From Bacteroidota bacterium (GTDB lineage: Bacteria > Bacteroidota > Bacteroidia > Chitinophagales > Chitinophagaceae), in the NCBI GenBank assembly GCA_028876495.1, contig JAGWRO010000064.1:1-64000 (forward strand): a DNA stretch of 64,000 nucleotides. Reading direction: 5' to 3'. The notes under the pieces were generated by a model, which was not told the DNA's origin, did no database searches, and saw only the letters and a program-made list of their open reading frames with translations. Of the stretch, positions 38,978 through 48,477 are shown one piece after another. The first letter of the stretch is position 1, and each line of letters starts with the position of its first letter. Made by a program: the position numbers and the translations under genes.

Positions 38978-39325
38978 ATGATCAACGATCCCAATGCGAA
39001 ACTTCTTCGTATTTTTCTTGGAGAATCAGATAAATATCACCAGCAGCCGCTGTATGAAACCATAGTTTTTGAAGCAAAAAAACAATCGCTTTCGGGGGCA
39101 ACCGTAACAAGAGGTATCATGGGGTTTGGGGCAAACAGCAAAATTCATACAGCCAAACTTTTTGATATTTCTTCCGACCTTCCGATAATTGTTGAAATAG
39201 TAGATACGCTCGAAAAAATAAATGATTTTATAAAAATCGTTGAGCAACTTTTTGAGGAATCAAAATCCGGAGGACTGATAACGATTGAAAAAGCAGAAGT
39301 CATCAGGTACAAATCGGGAAAATAG
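38978..39325 (+). CDS. DUF190 family protein
   Basis: A 115-residue protein of the DUF190 (PII-like fold) family: LLRIFLGESDKYHQQPLYETIV, with GESDKYHQQPLYE and GATVTRGIMGFG characteristic. DUF190 genes regularly adjoin crcB and are thought to regulate or assist fluoride export, which is unproven. The 1-bp spacing shows a shared transcript. Confidence 0.92.
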   Translation: MINDPNAKLLRIFLGESDKYHQQPLYETIVFEAKKQSLSGATVTRGIMGFGANSKIHTAKLFDISSDLPIIVEIVDTLEKINDFIKIVEQLFEESKSGGLITIEKAEVIRYKSGK

Positions 39326-39364
39326 TTTTAGTGAATTTATTTAATAAATAATAAAAATAAAAGT

Positions 39365-39904
39365 ATGTACGTTCTACATCCATGGCATGGCGCCTCTTAT
39401 GGTGAAAAAGCTCCGAAAATCGTAACTGCGCTCATTGAAATTCCACAGGGCTCAAAATCAAAATATGAAATAGATAAAAAAACAGGTTTATTAAAATTAG
39501 ACCGTATCATTTATTCTTCCTTTCATTACCCGGTTAACTACGGATTTATTCCGCAAACTCTTGGTAAAGATGGCGATCCGCTTGATATTTTGGTGATGTG
39601 CTCTGAACCGATTCAGCCTTTGTGTTTGGTAGAAGCTTTTGTGATCGGCAACATGCAAATGATAGATTCCGATTTGATCGATGATAAAATTATAGCAGTT
39701 GCGGTAAATGATCCTACCGTTAATTATATAAAAAGCCTGGATGAAGTGCCGCCACACATTTTTAAAGTTTTAAAGAATTATTTTGAACAATATAAAGTGC
39801 TTGAACACAAAAAAGTAGAGATCAACGATTTCCAGGATAAAGAAATTGCCTTTGATATTATTAATGAATCTATCGAATTTTATAAAGAGACTTACCCAAA
39901 ATGA
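39365..39904 (+). CDS. ppa: inorganic pyrophosphatase
   Basis: This 179-residue protein is a type I soluble PPase: IEIPQGSKSKYEIDKKTGLL, YPVNYGFIPQT, and the metal-binding DGDPLDILV, followed by DPTVNYI. It hydrolyses pyrophosphate and so drives biosynthesis. It lies 39 bp after DUF190 and forms a group with crcB. PPase is strongly inhibited by fluoride, which makes the grouping sensible. Confidence 0.95.
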   Translation: MYVLHPWHGASYGEKAPKIVTALIEIPQGSKSKYEIDKKTGLLKLDRIIYSSFHYPVNYGFIPQTLGKDGDPLDILVMCSEPIQPLCLVEAFVIGNMQMIDSDLIDDKIIAVAVNDPTVNYIKSLDEVPPHIFKVLKNYFEQYKVLEHKKVEINDFQDKEIAFDIINESIEFYKETYPK

Positions 39905-39909
39905 AATGA

Positions 39910-40206
39910 ATGAAAAAATTGCTGCTTACGGTGATCATCTTTACGGGATTTGCCTGTAAGAAAAATAAAACTACTTCTAATAAACCAACAGACCCGCCGG
40001 GCATTACGCTAAAATGTGGAACCATCTTAAACACTCCCACACTCGATAGTTTTGTTTATCCTACTTATTATATTACAACTATAGTAGCGTTTCAGGAAGG
40101 AAACGAGATCGTTCATTTTCACGACAATGTAACCGGAGATCATGATAGTTCGTGGTATCTGCCGAAATATGCTAAAGACAGCAGCTATTGCACAACCGTT
40201 CCATAG
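39910..40206 (+). CDS. small lipoprotein of unknown function
   Basis: I do not recognise this 98-residue protein. It has a lipoprotein signal (FTGFACKK), a Thr/Pro/Lys linker, and a C-terminal part with VYPTYYITTIVAFQEGN and HFHDNVTGDHDSSWYLP. It starts 5 bp after the ppa stop, so it is probably co-transcribed. Its TAG stop lies within a copy of the 32-bp motif. Confidence 0.65.
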   Translation: MKKLLLTVIIFTGFACKKNKTTSNKPTDPPGITLKCGTILNTPTLDSFVYPTYYITTIVAFQEGNEIVHFHDNVTGDHDSSWYLPKYAKDSSYCTTVP

Positions 40207-40235
40207 TAATCCAACAAATAGTCACGATTTTTATT
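40204..40235 (+). repeat. copy of the 32-bp dispersed motif, overlapping a stop codon
   Basis: TAGTAATC then CAACAAAT, and exact GATTTTTATT at the end. It begins at the TAG of the preceding gene and fills the 33-bp gap to the next, convergent gene. Confidence 0.55.
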
Positions 40236-40239
40236 TTCT

Positions 40240-40848
40240 TTAAACCCAGGCCAGGCAAAGGTTTTCAAAAAACCGGAATTCAACGATAAGATCGGTTCTT
40301 TCGTCTTTTTCAAAATGTGCATTTATAAAACCTTGTTCATTTTCAAAAGATAATTTATTAAGGCTCATATTATTTTTAAAACTCGCTTTCCCTTTTCCAT
40401 ACCATTTATAAATTGCTTCTTTGGCGCTCCAGAAAAGAGTGAGCAACTCCGGCGTTGGATCTGGCAAAAGATTGATTTCATCCCCGCGCAAAAATCTTTC
40501 CTTCACCAATTTTATTTTTTGGGTAACTAATTCCACATCAATTCCTACCAAATTATTTTCGCTCACGATGGCGGCCGCATAATCGCCGCAATGCGAAACA
40601 GAAAAATGAAATTCTTCATTGCTCAATAAAGGCTTTTTTGAATCAGCAATTTCAATCAAATGAAAAGGAAAACCGGGTTGCAAAATTTCCAAAAGATAAC
40701 GTGCGGCAAGATGTTGCAGTCTTTTATGAGGATGAGAAACTTCGGTTTGAAGAGGCACTTTTTCTAAAAAAAAATACTCACTTTCTGTGATATGCCAAAC
40801 CGCCAGTTTGGTGTTGTCGTTGATATTATGTTGATAAAACAAAGGCAT
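40240..40848 (-). CDS. 4'-phosphopantetheinyl transferase (Sfp-type)
   Basis: From the ATG at 40848 (MPLFYQHNINDN) the protein has 202 residues; ATG at 40914 would add 22 residues and reach almost to the dcd start. It has the Sfp/AcpT motifs FSVSHCGDYAAA, VGIDVELV with the magnesium Asp, and FWSAKEAIYKWYGKG. It transfers 4'-phosphopantetheine from CoA to acyl or peptidyl carrier proteins. No carrier protein is nearby, so it may be the general holo-ACP synthase. Confidence 0.88.
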   Translation of the reverse strand: MPLFYQHNINDNTKLAVWHITESEYFFLEKVPLQTEVSHPHKRLQHLAARYLLEILQPGFPFHLIEIADSKKPLLSNEEFHFSVSHCGDYAAAIVSENNLVGIDVELVTQKIKLVKERFLRGDEINLLPDPTPELLTLFWSAKEAIYKWYGKGKASFKNNMSLNKLSFENEQGFINAHFEKDERTDLIVEFRFFENLCLAWV

Positions 40849-40918
40849 GAACAAAAAATTATGTGTCTTTTTGTAATTTGATGAATTATTTTGCAACCAT
40901 AAAAATAACCGCAATTAA

Positions 40919-41455
40919 ATGATTTTATCTGATAAGAGAATTTTGGAAGAAATTGGAAAGAAAACCATCATCATAAAACCTTACGACCGGGAAAAATTAG
41001 GCAGCAACAGCTACGATGTGCATTTGGGAAAAAACCTGGCGGTTTATAAAGACAAAATCCTTGATGCAAAAAAACACAACGAAATTCAACATTTCGAAAT
41101 CCCCGAAGAAGGCTTCGTTTTGCAACCGAATGAATTGTACCTGGGCGTTACCGCTGAATACACTGAAACACACGCCCACGTTCCTTTTCTTGAAGGAAAA
41201 TCTTCTACAGGCCGCCTGGGTATTGACATTCACGCCACGGCAGGAAAAGGAGATGTTGGTTTTTGCGGACACTGGACGTTAGAAATTTCCTGTAAAATAC
41301 CTGTAAGAGTTTATGCAGGAATGCCCATTGGCCAACTGATTTACTTTCCGGTAGAAGGCGAAGTGGAAGTTTCTTATGATTCAAAAAAGAATGCGAAATA
41401 CAGCCATCAACCCAATAAACCGGTGGAAAGTATGATGTGGAAAAATAAGTTTTAG
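40919..41455 (+). CDS. dcd: dCTP deaminase
   Basis: A 178-residue trimeric dCTP deaminase with YDREKLGSNSYDVHLG, the core EGKSSTGRLGIDIHATAGKGD and the GFCGHWTLEI strand. It converts dCTP to dUTP, feeding thymidylate synthesis. It is divergent from the phosphopantetheinyl transferase. Its TAG shares bases with the stop of the convergent metallophosphoesterase gene (41452-41455). Confidence 0.94.
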   Translation: MILSDKRILEEIGKKTIIIKPYDREKLGSNSYDVHLGKNLAVYKDKILDAKKHNEIQHFEIPEEGFVLQPNELYLGVTAEYTETHAHVPFLEGKSSTGRLGIDIHATAGKGDVGFCGHWTLEISCKIPVRVYAGMPIGQLIYFPVEGEVEVSYDSKKNAKYSHQPNKPVESMMWKNKF

Positions 41456-42708
41456 GCGGTTGTTAATTCAATCACTGTAATCTCCGGCATTATCCCTACC
41501 CTGCCGGGATAGCCGATAAAACCAAAGCCAGGGTTTACGTATAATTTTTGCTTTCCTTCTTCATATAAGCCATCCCATTCTTTATAAAAATATTGAACCG
41601 GGCTCCATTTAAAACCCGGAATTTCCACCCCAAATTGCATCCCGTGCGTATGGCCGCTTAGGGTAAGATCAACGTCACTGTAATCGGGCTTTACCTGGGC
41701 ATCCCAATGACTTGGATCATGACTGATCAAAATTTTAAAAGGATAATTTTGGGCACCGGCGTAGGCTTTTTTCATATCCCCATGTTTGGGAAAACGTGCT
41801 TTTGCACTCCAGTTCTCAATACCAATCAGGGCAATTTTTTCTCCATCTTTTTCAAGAACTACATGTTCATTCATCATCAGTTGCCATCCTAATTCTTTAT
41901 GGACTTGTGCCAAATGAATTAAATTTTGCTCCCTCGTAACCCCTTCATACGGCCACTTTACATAATCGCCATAATCATGATTACCCAAAGTAGAAAATAC
42001 GCCCATTGGCGCGGTTATCTTATTAAAAACGTTCATGTAATTTTCCATTTCGGTTGCCCTGTCATTTACAAGGTCGCCGCTGAAAATAATGATATCCGCT
42101 TTTTGTTCAATTATCTTTTTCACACCCTCTTCCACTGCCTTTTTATCCATAAAACTTCCTGAATGCACATCACTGAAATGAACAATTTTTAACCCGTTAA
42201 AAGCAGGAGGTAAATTATCAAAAGGGAGCTTTATGTGTTTTACACGGTAATTGTATTTATTGGTAAATCCATATACCAGGCTGCCGAATAAAGTAGTTCC
42301 GGCGGCCAAACCGACCCAGTTCAGAAATACGGACCGGGGAATATTATCTCCTTCAATTTGCGCGACAACTGTATTTTTTGTAACTATTTTTTGTGCAATC
42401 CATTGTATAATGCGTCTTACATCATCTACCATGAAAAATACGGAAGATAAAATTTGTGCAAAAACAAAGGCCAAAATAGTAGCAAAGAGGTAAGTTCTTA
42501 CTTTTTTTGTCATGAAGGTGGCGTCTGTAAAAATAAATAACACCAACCCGGCAATCGCCAAAATAGCTACCATCCAATAAATACCATAAATGATGGTTCT
42601 GGTATTTTCAGAAGCAGATGCAGTAACAGATTGTAAAGCAGAAAAAACATAAAAATCCAGCAGGATCATAATCGAGACTATGATAGTAGTTCCCAGGGGT
42701 GTACGCAT
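41452..42708 (-). CDS. membrane-bound metallophosphoesterase
   Basis: A 418-residue protein with three or four N-terminal membrane helices (about 1-170), then a calcineurin-like phosphoesterase domain with the five motifs in order: VHFSDVHSG, FSGDLVND, TLGNHDYGD, LISHDPSHW and LSGHTHGMQFG. Related YkuE/YaeI-type proteins act on phospholipids or UDP-lipid intermediates at the membrane; the substrate here is unknown. It ends in a 3-base overlap with the convergent dcd stop. Confidence 0.9.
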   Translation of the reverse strand: MRTPLGTTIIVSIMILLDFYVFSALQSVTASASENTRTIIYGIYWMVAILAIAGLVLFIFTDATFMTKKVRTYLFATILAFVFAQILSSVFFMVDDVRRIIQWIAQKIVTKNTVVAQIEGDNIPRSVFLNWVGLAAGTTLFGSLVYGFTNKYNYRVKHIKLPFDNLPPAFNGLKIVHFSDVHSGSFMDKKAVEEGVKKIIEQKADIIIFSGDLVNDRATEMENYMNVFNKITAPMGVFSTLGNHDYGDYVKWPYEGVTREQNLIHLAQVHKELGWQLMMNEHVVLEKDGEKIALIGIENWSAKARFPKHGDMKKAYAGAQNYPFKILISHDPSHWDAQVKPDYSDVDLTLSGHTHGMQFGVEIPGFKWSPVQYFYKEWDGLYEEGKQKLYVNPGFGFIGYPGRVGIMPEITVIELTTA

Positions 42709-42731
42709 ATTTTAAAAAGTTTTCACAAGAT

Positions 42732-43229
42732 TTAATAAACAATAAATTCATCCAGTTGGTGATTAATGGCTTTCATGGTTTCTTCGTTGAAATGACCTTC
42801 GTTGTCCATCACTTTGTCGATAACCGAGATCGGCAATTTATTATAAAACACATTCATTTTCATAAAATGCAACGTATCAGAAAGATGATCCATACCACGA
42901 AGGTTCCCGGCTCTTCCTGTGGCTACGCCGGTCAATAAAGCTTTCTTATAATTCCACACATTTTTGGTATCGCTGTTATCAATCAGCGCTTTTAAAACGC
43001 CCGGATAGGAACCATTGTATTCAGGAATGATAAAAATAAATTTTTGAGTAGGTATAAGAATTTCGGCTTCAGCCTTTTTAATTACTTCGTTGCGGCTGAG
43101 CACATCAAGACCAATTAAAGAAAAAATTTTTGCTTCTATATTTTTATTTTTTAATATCTTTTGATATTCCCTTGCCGCCTTTTCAGTATGGCTTCCACTG
43201 CGGTTGGTGCCACTTATGATCGTGTACAT
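42732..43229 (-). CDS. NAD(P)H-dependent FMN reductase
   Basis: A 165-residue flavodoxin-like protein: ISGTNRSGSHTEKAA binds the FMN phosphate, and IIPEYNGSYPGVLKALIDN and LLTGVATGRAGNL complete the family pattern (chromate/azo reductase type). It reduces FMN or quinones with NAD(P)H in the cytoplasm. It is 23 bp upstream of the metallophosphoesterase gene and may form an operon with it. Confidence 0.88.
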   Translation of the reverse strand: MYTIISGTNRSGSHTEKAAREYQKILKNKNIEAKIFSLIGLDVLSRNEVIKKAEAEILIPTQKFIFIIPEYNGSYPGVLKALIDNSDTKNVWNYKKALLTGVATGRAGNLRGMDHLSDTLHFMKMNVFYNKLPISVIDKVMDNEGHFNEETMKAINHQLDEFIVY

Positions 43230-43448
43230 AGTATAAAATTAATTGCTTTTATCCTTATTCATTTGTAGAAATAACAAATTGTTAGAAGTTAGGGGATTAA
43301 TAAATGCTTTTTAAGCTGCATTATATGCGAGAATATTATGCCTAATAATTAAATTTGCCAATATGGCTTATAATTCTGAATTAAAAAGAAGTTCTTTGCC
43401 AAAAAGCAGGAAAGGCCAACATTGTTGTCACTTTTGAAATCATTGCAA

Positions 43449-43480
43449 CAGTAAACCAATAAATAAGTAAGATTTTTATT
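43449..43480 (+). repeat. copy of the 32-bp dispersed motif, upstream of parA
   Basis: Exact CAGTAAAC, AATAAATAA and GATTTTTATT. It differs from the copy at 48478 in only three bases. It ends 37 bp before the parA start codon, in a 288-bp gap otherwise without features I can support. Confidence 0.75.
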
Positions 43481-43517
43481 CAGGTATAAGTAAAGGAAAG
43501 TTAACCGAAAAGGAATT

Positions 43518-44324
43518 ATGGGAAAAATTATAGGAATTGCCAATCAAAAAGGTGGGGTAGGTAAAACCACCACTGCCATCAACCTTGCCGCAAGTCTTGC
43601 TGTGCTCGAATTCAAAACATTGCTGGTTGATGCAGATCCGCAGGCAAACAGTACCACCGGCGTTGGTTTCGATCTGCATAATGTAACTACAGGCTTGTAT
43701 GATTGCATGGTGAATGAAACCCCTGCAAAGGATGTAATCTTAAAAACAGAAATTCCATACCTCGACCTGATGCCTTCGCACATTGACCTGGTAGGTGCAG
43801 AAATTGAAATGATCAATTATCCCGACCGGGAAAGTGTTTTAAAAAACGTTTTAAGGCCCCTTAAGGATCAATACGACTTTATCATTATTGATTGTTCACC
43901 ATCGCTTGGATTGATAACTGTAAATGCTTTGGTAGCGGCAGATAGTGTGATAGTGCCGGTTCAGGCAGAATTTTTTGCTTTGGAAGGATTGGGGAAATTG
44001 TTAAATACCATTAAAATTGTTCAAAACAGATTAAACACTGAATTACAAATCGAAGGCCTTTTAATGACCATGTACGATGGAAGATTGCGCCTGTGCAACC
44101 AGGTGGTGAACGAAGTAAGGCATCATTTTGATGAAATGGTATTTAACAGCGTTATCCATCGCAATACCAAATTAAGTGAAGCGCCCAGTTTTGGTAAACC
44201 GGCCATTTTGTATGATGCCGACAGTAAAGGCTCCATCAATTATTTGAATCTTGCAAAAGAAGTGCTGCAAAAAAATAATATGACCAGGATGAACCAATCA
44301 GACAAAGTTTTGGAACATCCGTAA
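43518..44324 (+). CDS. parA: chromosome-partitioning ATPase ParA (Soj)
   Basis: A 268-residue deviant Walker ATPase: [32 protein letters not shown] and [16 protein letters not shown]. There is no N-terminal DNA-binding domain, so it is the chromosomal Soj type. It works with ParB (next gene, 30 bp away) to segregate replicated origins. It is the first gene of parA-parB-DUF5683-dapB. Confidence 0.95.
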   Translation: MGKIIGIANQKGGVGKTTTAINLAASLAVLEFKTLLVDADPQANSTTGVGFDLHNVTTGLYDCMVNETPAKDVILKTEIPYLDLMPSHIDLVGAEIEMINYPDRESVLKNVLRPLKDQYDFIIIDCSPSLGLITVNALVAADSVIVPVQAEFFALEGLGKLLNTIKIVQNRLNTELQIEGLLMTMYDGRLRLCNQVVNEVRHHFDEMVFNSVIHRNTKLSEAPSFGKPAILYDADSKGSINYLNLAKEVLQKNNMTRMNQSDKVLEHP

Positions 44325-44354
44325 AATTTTGAAATAAAAATATCCATAGAATAA

Positions 44355-45275
44355 ATGAAAAGTACAACCAATAGAAAAGAGGCATTAGGAAAAGGAATCC
44401 GCTCACTTTTACAAAATATTGATACAGATCTTTCGCTAACAGAAAAAAGCCTGATAAAGGATTCTTCAGATAAAACCAACGCTGCTAAGGCCAGAATTCC
44501 ATTGGAGCAGATCGAAGCCAATCCCGATCAGCCACGACATGATTTTGACGAAAACGCTTTGAGTGAGTTGGCAGCTTCTGTAAAACTTCATGACATCATC
44601 CAGCCAATAACCGTTACAAAAGCGGCCAATGGAAAGTACAGGATCATCGCTGGTGAAAGAAGGTTTCGCGCAGCAAAAATTGCCGGCCTTGCTGATATCC
44701 CGGTTTATATAAAAGATTTAAAAGATTCAAAAATTCTTGAACTGGCGTTGCTCGAAAATCTTCAACGCGAAGACCTGAATGCGATTGAAATTGGGCTTAG
44801 TTATAAACAACTGATGGAAGAGTTGGATTATACGCAAGACCAGTTGGCAGAGCGGATGGGAAAAGAAAGAAGTACAGTAACCAATTATATCCGCCTCTTA
44901 AAATTACCACCCGATATTCAGGCAGCCGTTCGAAACGGAAGCATCAGTATGGGACATGCAAGGGCTCTGATCAATGTTGATGTAGTGGATAAACAATTGT
45001 ATATTTTTAATGAAATCAAAAGCAAAGAGCTTTCTGTACGGCAAACAGAAGAACTGGTGAGGCGATTGTATACTCCCAAAACCGCTGTTAATAATTCGGT
45101 AAAAACCACGCTACCACCTTCTTTGAAAAAAATTGAAGATAATTTAGCATCCCATTTCAGCACAAAAGTGAAAATGACACACAGTAAAAAAGGAACCGGC
45201 AGCATTACTTTTGATTATTTTTCAATCGAAGAATTAAGTTCACTTTTAGATAAGATGCAGGTTTCGGTAGATTAA
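44355..45275 (+). CDS. parB: chromosome-partitioning protein ParB (Spo0J)
   Basis: A 306-residue ParB: N-terminal ALGKGIRSLL, the CTPase domain with NPDQPRHDF and AGERRFRAAK, a central helix-turn-helix (YTQDQLAERMGKERSTVTNYIRLL) and a C-terminal dimerisation part. It binds parS and loads as a CTP-dependent clamp. No parS-like palindrome was seen near the gene. Confidence 0.95.
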   Translation: MKSTTNRKEALGKGIRSLLQNIDTDLSLTEKSLIKDSSDKTNAAKARIPLEQIEANPDQPRHDFDENALSELAASVKLHDIIQPITVTKAANGKYRIIAGERRFRAAKIAGLADIPVYIKDLKDSKILELALLENLQREDLNAIEIGLSYKQLMEELDYTQDQLAERMGKERSTVTNYIRLLKLPPDIQAAVRNGSISMGHARALINVDVVDKQLYIFNEIKSKELSVRQTEELVRRLYTPKTAVNNSVKTTLPPSLKKIEDNLASHFSTKVKMTHSKKGTGSITFDYFSIEELSSLLDKMQVSVD

Positions 45276-45277
45276 TT

Positions 45278-45994
45278 ATGGTACGTTCAGGCATTTTTAT
45301 CATTCTCTTTTTACTCCTTTTATCGCCGGGAACAGCCATTTTTGCGCAGCAAAATGGAGACACCCTTCATACAAACGGTCGTGATACTTTGACCGCCCTG
45401 ACCGATACACTCCATCTAAAAGAACAACTTAAAAAAAGCGATACGCTCGTTGTAACCAGCTCTGCGGCGGGTTCATCAAAAAAAGACGTGCTGGCTCTTG
45501 ATACCACCGTGAAATACAATCCCAAAGTAGCCATGCTACGTTCTGCCATTTTGCCGGGATGGGGACAATGGTACAATAAAAAGTATTGGAAAATACCAAT
45601 TATTTATGGGGCGTTGGGTGTTAGTGCAGGAGTGTTTTTTTATAATTTAAAGACGTACCGTCTTTTGCGCGAAGCGGTAATTTTACGATCGGATACCATA
45701 CCTGGCAACGATGCGCTTGTTGATCCGCAGTTTATAAATTTATCAACCCCATCATTAAGGTTGTATAGAAATTCATTCAGGCAAAATATTGATTATTCAG
45801 TTTTGGCTTTTCTGATTCTTTGGGGATTAAACGTGGTGGACGCTACGGTGGACGCACATTTGAAGGCTTTTGATGTATCACCCAATATAACTATGAAAGT
45901 GCGTCCCTCTATTAATTACATGACAAACGCAGGTATTTCCCTGGTTTTTTCTTTAAAAGATAAAAGTTTAAAACCTTTATTACCACTTCCCTAA
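45278..45994 (+). CDS. DUF5683 family membrane protein
   Basis: A 238-residue protein with a signal peptide (PGTAIFAQ) and a DUF5683 core: SAILPGWGQWYNKKYWKIPIIYG, written as PGWGQWYNKKYWKIP, with two membrane helices (about 105-125 and 170-190). It begins 2 bp after parB. The position between parB and dapB is typical of Chitinophagaceae. The function is unknown. Confidence 0.8.
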   Translation: MVRSGIFIILFLLLLSPGTAIFAQQNGDTLHTNGRDTLTALTDTLHLKEQLKKSDTLVVTSSAAGSSKKDVLALDTTVKYNPKVAMLRSAILPGWGQWYNKKYWKIPIIYGALGVSAGVFFYNLKTYRLLREAVILRSDTIPGNDALVDPQFINLSTPSLRLYRNSFRQNIDYSVLAFLILWGLNVVDATVDAHLKAFDVSPNITMKVRPSINYMTNAGISLVFSLKDKSLKPLLPLP

Positions 45995-46048
45995 ATCAAT
46001 TTCAAGTACTTTTATAAATTTTTATTCTTACTTAACTCACAACTCACT

Positions 46049-46765
46049 ATGAAAATAGCTTTACTGGGATATGGAAAAATGGGCCATGCAATTGAAGAGA
46101 TCGCCGTACAAAGAGGCCATGAAATTGTGCTGAAAATAAATGACCTGAACCTCGAAGATCTTACCAAAGAAAATATTCGAAAAGCAGAGGTAGCCATTGA
46201 ATTTACCAACCCTGATAGCGCATTACAAAACATTTTATTTTGCCTGAATGAAAAGGTGGCAGTAGTTTGTGGAACTACCGGTTGGCTGAAAAACGTAAAA
46301 ACGGTTGAGGATAAATGCAAAGAAGTAAACGGAAGTTTTTTGTATGCCAGCAATTTTAGTGTGGGCGTTAATATTTTTTTTGAATTAAATAAAAAACTGG
46401 CAACACTTTTAAAGCCGCATCCTTCTTATGATGTATCGATCGAAGAAATTCATCACACACAAAAAAAAGATGCCCCCAGCGGAACGGCAATAACGCTGGC
46501 AGAAGAAATTATAGAAGTATCGGGCAAAAAGAATAAATGGATCAATACTCAAAGTAATCATGAAAATGAACTTTCCATTATCAGTAAAAGAATTGATGAA
46601 GTTGCAGGAACTCATTCTGTAAAATATACTTCTGCAATTGATGACATTGAAATCATTCACACCGCTCATAATCGTAAAGGGTTTGCCGAAGGCGCTGTTT
46701 TAGCGGCTGAATTCATCGCTGATAAAAAAGGAATTTTTTCTATGAAAGATGTATTGAACTTTTAG
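46049..46765 (+). CDS. dapB: 4-hydroxy-tetrahydrodipicolinate reductase
   Basis: A 238-residue protein with an N-terminal Rossmann motif (ALLGYGKMGHAIE), CGTTGW, NFSVGVNIF and the substrate-binding EIHHTQKKDAPSGTA. It reduces HTPA to tetrahydrodipicolinate with NAD(P)H in lysine and diaminopimelate synthesis. It is 54 bp after the DUF5683 gene and followed by a terminator. Confidence 0.94.
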   Translation: MKIALLGYGKMGHAIEEIAVQRGHEIVLKINDLNLEDLTKENIRKAEVAIEFTNPDSALQNILFCLNEKVAVVCGTTGWLKNVKTVEDKCKEVNGSFLYASNFSVGVNIFFELNKKLATLLKPHPSYDVSIEEIHHTQKKDAPSGTAITLAEEIIEVSGKKNKWINTQSNHENELSIISKRIDEVAGTHSVKYTSAIDDIEIIHTAHNRKGFAEGAVLAAEFIADKKGIFSMKDVLNF

Positions 46766-46812
46766 GTAAATAAATATCCCGTTTATTTCTTGGTTTTCTA
46801 TCTCCAACTTAT

Positions 46813-46843
46813 AAAAAAAGCTTCCATGGAGGAAGCTTTTTTT
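46813..46843. terminator. bidirectional terminator between dapB and the convergent gene
   Basis: AAAAAAGCTTCC-ATGGA-GGAAGCTTTTTT, a perfect 12-bp stem with A- and T-runs, works on both strands. Confidence 0.9.
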
Positions 46844-46861
46844 ATTTGAGTTACATTTGAA

Positions 46862-47359
46862 TTAAAAATTGTAAGCAAGCCGAATACCTATTGTACCAAC
46901 AGTTACACTGTTTTTACTAAAAGCGAGATACTTGACAGAACCATCAAAATTAGGGCTGAAATAGTAGCCAATACTTGGGGCATAAGCAAATGCGCCGCCT
47001 CCTCCTTTTGCTGTTGAAATACCATAACCCAATTGCGCATGCCCATAGGCTTTTTCTCCAAAATTAAATTTTACACCTCCCAATAATGGAATAAATCCTG
47101 AGTTACCGCCACCATATTTAGATTTTACAGAAAAATCTTCGTAGCCGGCGCTGGCAGTAATTTGCGTACCAGACGCTACCGGAAAGCCTGCCTGCAGGTC
47201 AACACCCCAGGCCAAAGAATAAATAGATGGGGATGAAGTGGGAGCACCGATGTTTACACCAATACTTAAATTAGTAGATTTTGCATCATCCCTGTCCTGG
47301 GCTTTCGCGCCAATTGTTGACAAGGCAACAATCGCAAATACAAAAATTAGCTTTTTCAT
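46862..47359 (-). CDS. predicted outer-membrane beta-barrel protein
   Basis: A 165-residue protein with a signal peptide (STIGAKAQ) followed by alternating strand patterns typical of small outer-membrane barrels (NLSIGVNIGAPTS, AYGHAQLGYGIS, GTIGIRLAYNF ending in Phe). I do not recognise a narrower family. It stands alone between dapB and the threonine dehydrogenase. Confidence 0.75.
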   Translation of the reverse strand: MKKLIFVFAIVALSTIGAKAQDRDDAKSTNLSIGVNIGAPTSSPSIYSLAWGVDLQAGFPVASGTQITASAGYEDFSVKSKYGGGNSGFIPLLGGVKFNFGEKAYGHAQLGYGISTAKGGGGAFAYAPSIGYYFSPNFDGSVKYLAFSKNSVTVGTIGIRLAYNF

Positions 47360-47455
47360 TTTTCTTAAGTTTTAATTTAGAAAATAGTTTTTTTGAAATT
47401 TCAAATAAATTCAAAATCACAGTACAAATATCAATAATATTTTGATTTCGTTCAG

Positions 47456-48424
47456 CTATTTTTTATTCTGTTGAAAATTTTCCTTTTCCAGGTTTTCAAT
47501 CATATCGGTTGTGAGAGCGGCAAGATCATATTTTGGTTTCCAGCCCCAGTCATGCCGGGCAACCGAATCATCAATGCTTTGCGGCCAGCTTTTGGCAATT
47601 TGCTGACGGTAATCGGGTTCATATGAGATGGTAAAACCAGGAAGATGTTTTTTAATTTCCACTGCAATTTCTTTAGGCGAAAAACTAACCCCGGAAATAT
47701 TGTAAGAAGTACGAATTGAAATTTTTTCTGCCGGCGCTTCCATCAATTCAATCGTTGCCCTTATGGCATCCGGCATATACATCATCGGCAGATAAGTACC
47801 TTCTGTTAAAAAACAATCATAATGATTTTCCTCTATGGCGTCGTGAAAAATTTCTACTGCATAATCGGTGGTGCCGCCACCAGGCTCGCTTTTATAACTT
47901 ATCAGCCCAGGGTAACGCAAACTGCGAATATCAATCTCAAAACGCTGATTAAAATAATTGCACCAAAACTCCCCGGCAAATTTGCTGATACCGTAAACGG
48001 TTATCGGTTCGATTACCGTTTGTTGAGGACAATTTATTTTCGGAGAAGTAGGGCCAAAAACGGCAATGCTGCTGGGCCAGTAAACTTTACGCACATTTTC
48101 ATCTTTGGCAATTTCCAGCACATTTAATAGGCTGGTCATATTGAGATTCCATGCCAGGTTTGGATTTTTTTCTCCCGTAGCCGAAAGTATAGCCGCCAAT
48201 AAATAAATCTGGGTAATATTTTGGCGGATCACCTGCACGTGCAACATTTCTTTATTCATTACGTCAAGGCTTACATAAGGGCCGGTGCCTTTTAATAAAT
48301 CATTTTCAGCGCGCAAATCAGAAGCGATCACATTAGCGCCTCCATATATTTTTCGAAGTTCTAAGGTAAGTTCAACACCAATTTGCCCGCAGGCACCGAT
48401 AACCAAAATCTTTTCTTTGATCAT
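47456..48424 (-). CDS. L-threonine 3-dehydrogenase, short-chain (epimerase-like) type
   Basis: A 322-residue extended SDR: ILVIGACGQIGVELTLEL binds NAD, and YGISKFAGE carries the catalytic Tyr-x3-Lys. The parts RYPGLISYKSEPGGGTTDYAVEIFHDAI (in pieces GLISYKSEPGGGTTDYAVEI) and LPMMYMPDAIRATIELMEA match the bacterial SDR-type TDH, which oxidises L-threonine to 2-amino-3-ketobutyrate. It differs from the zinc-dependent MDR-type Tdh of E. coli. It stands alone. Confidence 0.85.
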   Translation of the reverse strand: MIKEKILVIGACGQIGVELTLELRKIYGGANVIASDLRAENDLLKGTGPYVSLDVMNKEMLHVQVIRQNITQIYLLAAILSATGEKNPNLAWNLNMTSLLNVLEIAKDENVRKVYWPSSIAVFGPTSPKINCPQQTVIEPITVYGISKFAGEFWCNYFNQRFEIDIRSLRYPGLISYKSEPGGGTTDYAVEIFHDAIEENHYDCFLTEGTYLPMMYMPDAIRATIELMEAPAEKISIRTSYNISGVSFSPKEIAVEIKKHLPGFTISYEPDYRQQIAKSWPQSIDDSVARHDWGWKPKYDLAALTTDMIENLEKENFQQNKK

Positions 48425-48477
48425 ATTATATTTTTAAGACAAAATAAATTCCAAAAAAAACAAGTTGCAAAATTGAG

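Noticed and set aside
43230..46048. parS sites near parAB.
   Set aside because: No palindrome close to the TGTTTCACGTGAAACA type was seen in the gaps here.
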